Source of the DNA: an uncultured Clostridia bacterium
GTDB lineage: Bacteria > Bacillota > Clostridia > Christensenellales > CAG-917
Reading direction: 5' to 3'
Assembly: GCA_947581925.1 (NCBI GenBank)
Contig: CANPWB010000018.1
Coordinates: 1-34,122 of the forward strand
Length of the DNA stretch: 34,122 nt
The position numbers and the translations under genes were made by a program. Shown piece by piece: positions 30,270 through 34,122 of the stretch; position 1 is the first letter of the stretch; each line of letters starts with the position of its first letter. The notes beneath the pieces were generated by a model, which was not told the origin of the DNA, made no database searches, and worked only from the letters and a program-made list of their open reading frames with translations.

Positions 30270-31925
30270 ATGAACAAAATAGACGGACTCAAATTCAAAG
30301 AGATGCTTGCGGGCGGAGTCAAGGAGCTTGAAATAAATCGAGCTACCATTGACGCGCTCAACGTTTTTCCCGTTCCCGACGGGGATACGGGCACAAACAT
30401 GTCTCTCACTCTGCAATCCGCTCTGCGCGAGGCAAACGCCAGCCAATCTCTCCTCATTGACGAAATAGCGCTCGCATTTTCAAAGGGCGCGCTCAAAGGA
30501 GCAAGAGGCAACTCGGGCGTCATCTCTTCGCAGATATTCAAAGGTTTTTCCGTAGCCCTCGACGGCAAGGCGGAGCTCACTCAAAAGGTCTTTGCAAACT
30601 GCCTAAGGAAGGGCGCGGACATAGCGTATAGCGCCGTTACAAAGCCTAAGGAAGGCACTATCCTCACAGTTGTGAGAGTTATGGCGGAAGAGGCGGAGAT
30701 AGCGTGCCGTTTGAGGCACCTCGATATGCCCGCCTTCTTGAAACGAGTTATCGACGCGGGCGAGGCAGTGCTGCAAAAGACCCCCGATATGCTGCCCGTC
30801 CTCAAAAAAGCGGGCGTCGTGGACGCGGGCGGGCGAGGGCTCGTGACGGTTTTCGACGGCATGTATCGCACGCTTATGGGCATGGATCTCGTCCTGCTCA
30901 GCGGCGAGAGCGTCGCTCCTGCGCCCGAAAGCGTGCCTCAAAACGAGGATAAGGGGCTGGATCCTTTCGAGAACGATTACGAACATATCACTTTCCAATA
31001 TTGCACGGAATATTTCATCACGCACTTGAAAAACGAGGTCACGGACGCCGCCATAGACAGCTATCGAGACTATCTCACCACGATAGGCGATTGCGTGCTC
31101 GTAATTGGCGATACCGATCTCGTCAAGACGCATGTGCATACCAACCATCCCGACCGCGCAATCAACGCCGCGCTCAAACTCGGCGAGCTGGACGGAGTCA
31201 AAATCGAAAATATGGTGGAGCAGCACCGCAAACTGCACCCCGAAGAGAACGAGGGCGGCGAGGATGATAAGAAAGATTTCGCTATGATATCCGTGTGTTC
31301 GGGCGACGGGATGTCCGCGATATTCGAAGATCTCGGCGTGGACATCATAGTCGAGGGCGGTCAGACAATGAATCCCGCCGTGGACGACATACTTGCCGCC
31401 GTAAACCGCGCGGACGCAAAGCACGTATACGTGTTGCCAAACAATGCCAATATCGTACTCGCGGCGGAACAGGCTAAGGCGCTTGCGAGGGTGGACGTGC
31501 ACGTGATCCCAACATCTACCATGCCCGAGGGCATATCCGCGGTGCTCGCGTTCGACGATGATGAGGCTCCCGACGTCAACGACGAAAATATGCGCGGCGC
31601 TATAAAGAATATTGCAAGCGCGGAGATAACGCATGCGGTACGCTCGGCGAGAATGAACGGTTTCTCTGTCAAGGAAGGGGACATCATCGGCATTTGCGGC
31701 AAAAAGATCGTAGCGAAGAGCAATTCGCTCATTTCAACGCTTGAAAACACAGTCAAAAAGCTCGTGCAAGGCAAAGATATGCTCACGCTGTACTATGGCG
31801 ACCGCGTGACGGAGAGAGAGGCGGACGACGCCGTGTGCAAACTGTCCGAGCTTTTCCCGGAGATCGAGATCGCGTGTTACAGCGGCGGGCAACCGCACTA
31901 CTACTATATCCTTTCCGCGGAGTGA
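30270..31925 (+). CDS. yloV: DAK2/DegV-like protein, FakA-type fatty acid kinase subunit
   Basis: 551 residues, the normal length for YloV/FakA. The N-terminal DhaL-type ATP-binding domain shows NVFPVPDGDTGTNMSLTL (31-48) with the metal-binding Asp residues, and KGARGNSGVISSQIFKG. The C-terminal part has GDGMSAIFEDLGVDIIVEGGQTMNP and VLPNNANI. In Staphylococcus FakA phosphorylates fatty acids held by FakB (DegV) proteins for use in phospholipids. No FakB gene lies in the window. The ribosome site is AAAGGATG. Confidence 0.95.
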   Translation: MNKIDGLKFKEMLAGGVKELEINRATIDALNVFPVPDGDTGTNMSLTLQSALREANASQSLLIDEIALAFSKGALKGARGNSGVISSQIFKGFSVALDGKAELTQKVFANCLRKGADIAYSAVTKPKEGTILTVVRVMAEEAEIACRLRHLDMPAFLKRVIDAGEAVLQKTPDMLPVLKKAGVVDAGGRGLVTVFDGMYRTLMGMDLVLLSGESVAPAPESVPQNEDKGLDPFENDYEHITFQYCTEYFITHLKNEVTDAAIDSYRDYLTTIGDCVLVIGDTDLVKTHVHTNHPDRAINAALKLGELDGVKIENMVEQHRKLHPEENEGGEDDKKDFAMISVCSGDGMSAIFEDLGVDIIVEGGQTMNPAVDDILAAVNRADAKHVYVLPNNANIVLAAEQAKALARVDVHVIPTSTMPEGISAVLAFDDDEAPDVNDENMRGAIKNIASAEITHAVRSARMNGFSVKEGDIIGICGKKIVAKSNSLISTLENTVKKLVQGKDMLTLYYGDRVTEREADDAVCKLSELFPEIEIACYSGGQPHYYYILSAE

Positions 31926-31935
31926 CGAGGTAGAT

Positions 31936-33966
31936 ATGCTTACGCTTGGAGAAATCAAGGGCGTAGGAGAGGCGACTCTCAAAAAACTTAAGGAGCTTGA
32001 CATCGGCAATGTGTTCGAGCTCTTTTCTTTCCTACCCTCAAAATATCTCGACCTGTCCGAACCTACAAGCGTAGAATACGCCGCAGCGGGGCAGACTGTG
32101 CTGCTCGAGGGGCAAGTCGTCTCTGTGTCAAGCGTATCGCCGCGCGGGAGACGCGGTTTCAGCGTGAGTTTCAAGGATATGCGCTCGGACAAGCGTATAT
32201 ATTTCAAGGCGACGTTTTTCAATCTGCCGTATCTCCATGACAGCTTTAAAGTCGGAGACTGTTTCAGATTACTGACAAAACTCTCAAAAGATACGGGCGA
32301 ACTTTCCGTTGTCAATCCGCAGACGGAACGCCTCGACAAGCTCAGCAAACTTTCAAGCGGCGTTTATACTATTTACCCACTCAAGGGAGTGATGGGGCAA
32401 AACGCCTTCAAAAACATAATATATGCGGCTCTCGACTCCGTAAATGGGGCAAAGTACGGCGGAGCAATGGGCGCGGTGAATGAAGATATTGCGCGCTGTT
32501 TTGAAAAGTTGCACCGTCCGAGCAGTATAGAAGAGGCGCAAGAGGCGCTTTCAAGGCTTGCCTCGATAGACGTTGCTATCGCGCTTTCGATATACAAAAA
32601 ACTGTCAAAATCTACCGTAGGGACGAGAAAAGTATTCTATGATTCGCAAAAAATCAGAATACTTGACTTTGAAAACGCGCTTCCGTTTATGCTCACTGAA
32701 AGTCAGCGGCAGGCAATGGATGATATTCAGCGCTCGCTTGAGAGCAAGGAGTGTATGTCGCGAATAATCTCCGGAGACGTTGGGAGTGGCAAGACGGCGG
32801 TCGCGTTTTTTGCCATGTACGCGGCTGCGTACGGCGGACATCAGGCGGCGCTCATGGCGCCCACGGAGATACTGGCGATACAGCACGCGCGCGCTTTCGC
32901 ACCCGTTGCTGACAAGCTAGGGATCAAGTTTGCGCTTTTGACGTCGTCCACGCCGCAGAGGCTGAGGGAAGATGTGCTTTTCGGCTTGAAGAGCGGAGAA
33001 ATATCCTGCGTTATAGGCACGCAATCCCTCATTGGAGAGGGGGTCAAGTATGCCGATCTCGCGCTTGTTATAATTGACGAACAGCATAAATTCGGCGTAA
33101 ATGAGCGCAAAATGCTTGAAAATAAGGGCGCAGTTGACATTTTGTCCATGACGGCTACGCCTATTCCGCGCTCCATGGCGCTTACGTTCTATGAGGATAT
33201 CGACATCTCATACATCAAAAAACGCGCGGAGGCGGAGACGAATATAACCACGCGCATTGTGCAGGACGTCACGGATGCGCTCCAACCAATAATTGAGGCA
33301 TGTAGGGCGGGCAAACAGGCGTTTATAGTCTGTCCCGCAATTTCGGACGCGGAAGGATTCGAGCTCGCCTCTATCGAGAGCTTTATCAAACAGTACGGCG
33401 GGTGTTTCGATGGTCTCAAGACATCCGTACTGCACGGAAAGCTGTCGAACGAGGAAAAACAGGCGGCTATGAGGGCGTTTGCGGCGGGCGAGACGTCCGT
33501 GCTTGTGGCAACTACCGTCGTAGAGGTGGGCATAGACACAAGGGCGAGCGAGATACTCATACTTTGCGCGGACCGCTTCGGGCTTGCATCGTTGCACCAG
33601 CTGCGCGGAAGAGTGGGCAGGGACGGCGCGCCCGCGAATTGCTATTTGCAGACTTCGTCAACGAGCGAAAAGGCGCTTACTCGCCTCGGCGCTATGGAGA
33701 AGAGCTGCGACGGGCAATATCTTGCGGAGGTGGACTTTGAGACGCGCGGAGGCGGGGACTTCATAGGGACGAGGCAGAGTGGGATCGAGCTCAGTCCTCT
33801 GTTTGGGCTCAGGATAAATTCGCGCGCGCTCAAAGAGGCGAAGGCGTACAGCGATACAACTCTTAAAAATCTGTCGCTTGCGGAGCTGCTTGCGCTCACG
33901 CGGCGAGGAGAGAGCAGGGTGCGGGAGTTTGTCGATAACATTAAAAAAGTAACTCTAAACAGCTGA
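31936..33966 (+). CDS. recG: ATP-dependent DNA helicase RecG
   Basis: 676 residues, full length. The N-terminal wedge/OB region (about 1-230) is followed by helicase motifs: Q region LTESQRQAMDDI, Walker A GDVGSGKT (280-287), MAPTEILA, the DEQH box IIDEQHKFGV (379-388), MTATPIPRSMAL, VATTVVEVGIDTRASEI and the QLRGRVGRDG motif VI. The C-terminal part has GDFIGTRQSG. It reverses stalled replication forks and processes recombination junctions. GACGAGG precedes ATG 31936; it is the last gene of the yloU-yloV-recG operon in the window. Confidence 0.98.
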   Translation: MLTLGEIKGVGEATLKKLKELDIGNVFELFSFLPSKYLDLSEPTSVEYAAAGQTVLLEGQVVSVSSVSPRGRRGFSVSFKDMRSDKRIYFKATFFNLPYLHDSFKVGDCFRLLTKLSKDTGELSVVNPQTERLDKLSKLSSGVYTIYPLKGVMGQNAFKNIIYAALDSVNGAKYGGAMGAVNEDIARCFEKLHRPSSIEEAQEALSRLASIDVAIALSIYKKLSKSTVGTRKVFYDSQKIRILDFENALPFMLTESQRQAMDDIQRSLESKECMSRIISGDVGSGKTAVAFFAMYAAAYGGHQAALMAPTEILAIQHARAFAPVADKLGIKFALLTSSTPQRLREDVLFGLKSGEISCVIGTQSLIGEGVKYADLALVIIDEQHKFGVNERKMLENKGAVDILSMTATPIPRSMALTFYEDIDISYIKKRAEAETNITTRIVQDVTDALQPIIEACRAGKQAFIVCPAISDAEGFELASIESFIKQYGGCFDGLKTSVLHGKLSNEEKQAAMRAFAAGETSVLVATTVVEVGIDTRASEILILCADRFGLASLHQLRGRVGRDGAPANCYLQTSSTSEKALTRLGAMEKSCDGQYLAEVDFETRGGGDFIGTRQSGIELSPLFGLRINSRALKEAKAYSDTTLKNLSLAELLALTRRGESRVREFVDNIKKVTLNS

Positions 33967-34031
33967 ATTTGTCACATTTTCATTTAGATTGCCGATTTTT
34001 TTAAGATACGCGGGATTATGTGCGGGTTTCA

Positions 34032-34122
34032 TTGACATTTTCGCGCTTTTGGTATAATATAATATCGGTGGCGCAGTATTCTAGTCAGATCTCACCGCTC
34101 CGAAGACGGGGGTAAAATATCG
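34032..34122 (+). promoter_or_regulatory. Promoter and start of an unidentified leader at the window end
   Basis: TTGACA (34032-34037) is followed by overlapping -10 options: TATAAT at 34053 and 34058, TAATAT at 34055 with 17-base spacing. The transcript would begin with CGGTG...CACCG (34066-34070/around 34093-34097) and GC-rich sequence without an ATG up to the edge. This could be a structured leader or RNA gene cut by the window. rsmD often follows recG in Firmicutes. Confidence 0.4.

Noticed and set aside
30603-31634. 343-codon minus-strand frame opposite yloV
   Set aside because: Shadow of the yloV coding sequence; low-complexity His/Val/Tyr-rich translation without family features.

Overview
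This 34 kb window looks like chromosomal DNA of an endospore-forming member of the Clostridia (Bacillota). The evidence is spoVAC-spoVAD-spoVAE, yunB and a 24-codon spoVM-like gene, together with a conserved Gram-positive block (spoVM, rpmB, Asp23/yloU, DAK2/yloV, recG), Shine-Dalgarno sites of the AGGAGG type and sigma-A-like promoters. I cannot name the genus. No rRNA, IS element or CRISPR array is seen.

Layout. Positions 1-480 hold the 3' part of tRNA-Tyr and two palindrome-rich units built from the end of that tRNA. Positions 640-5240 are a loose series of single genes: a radical SAM SplB-like protein, a frameshifted KilA-N protein, Tag glycosylase, an alpha/beta hydrolase and a zinc-ribbon membrane protein. 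Positions 5540-7610 are the spoVA genes, followed by a 27-residue membrane peptide. A divergent pair, GDPD (minus) and lepA (plus), leads to a large BspA-type leucine-rich-repeat gene, then hemW, a PRPP synthetase, a UPF0173 metal hydrolase and rho. Positions 17.9-21.8 kb look accessory: a Fic protein with an HTH domain, a promoter with a structured leader, two tandem palindromes derived from the tRNA-Ser 5' end, tRNA-Ser(GGA), a palindromic unit derived from its 3' end, and a GIY-YIG/DUF4357 gene put out of frame by an (AT)6 tract. yunB follows on the minus strand, then a consensus promoter with a strongly structured RNA upstream of rarA, and an ABC exporter pair. The last part (28-34 kb) is ruvX, a YrzB with a Cys/His-rich tail, spoVM, rpmB (minus), yloU, yloV and recG.

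The most unusual content is the tRNA-derived structured units. Both tRNA genes are followed by an element that carries an inverted copy of the tRNA 3' end, a chain of small hairpins, and then a 21-bp direct copy of the tRNA 3' end including CCA. The hairpins keep their pairing while their sequence changes between the Tyr and Ser copies. The direct repeats begin at the same T-loop position in both tRNAs, as att sites do. A second strong candidate is the RNA at 23.07-23.23 kb, which has a long hairpin, a loop complementary to downstream sequence, and overlapping antiterminator and terminator stems.

All functional calls rest on motif and family recognition by eye. No database search or folding program was run.
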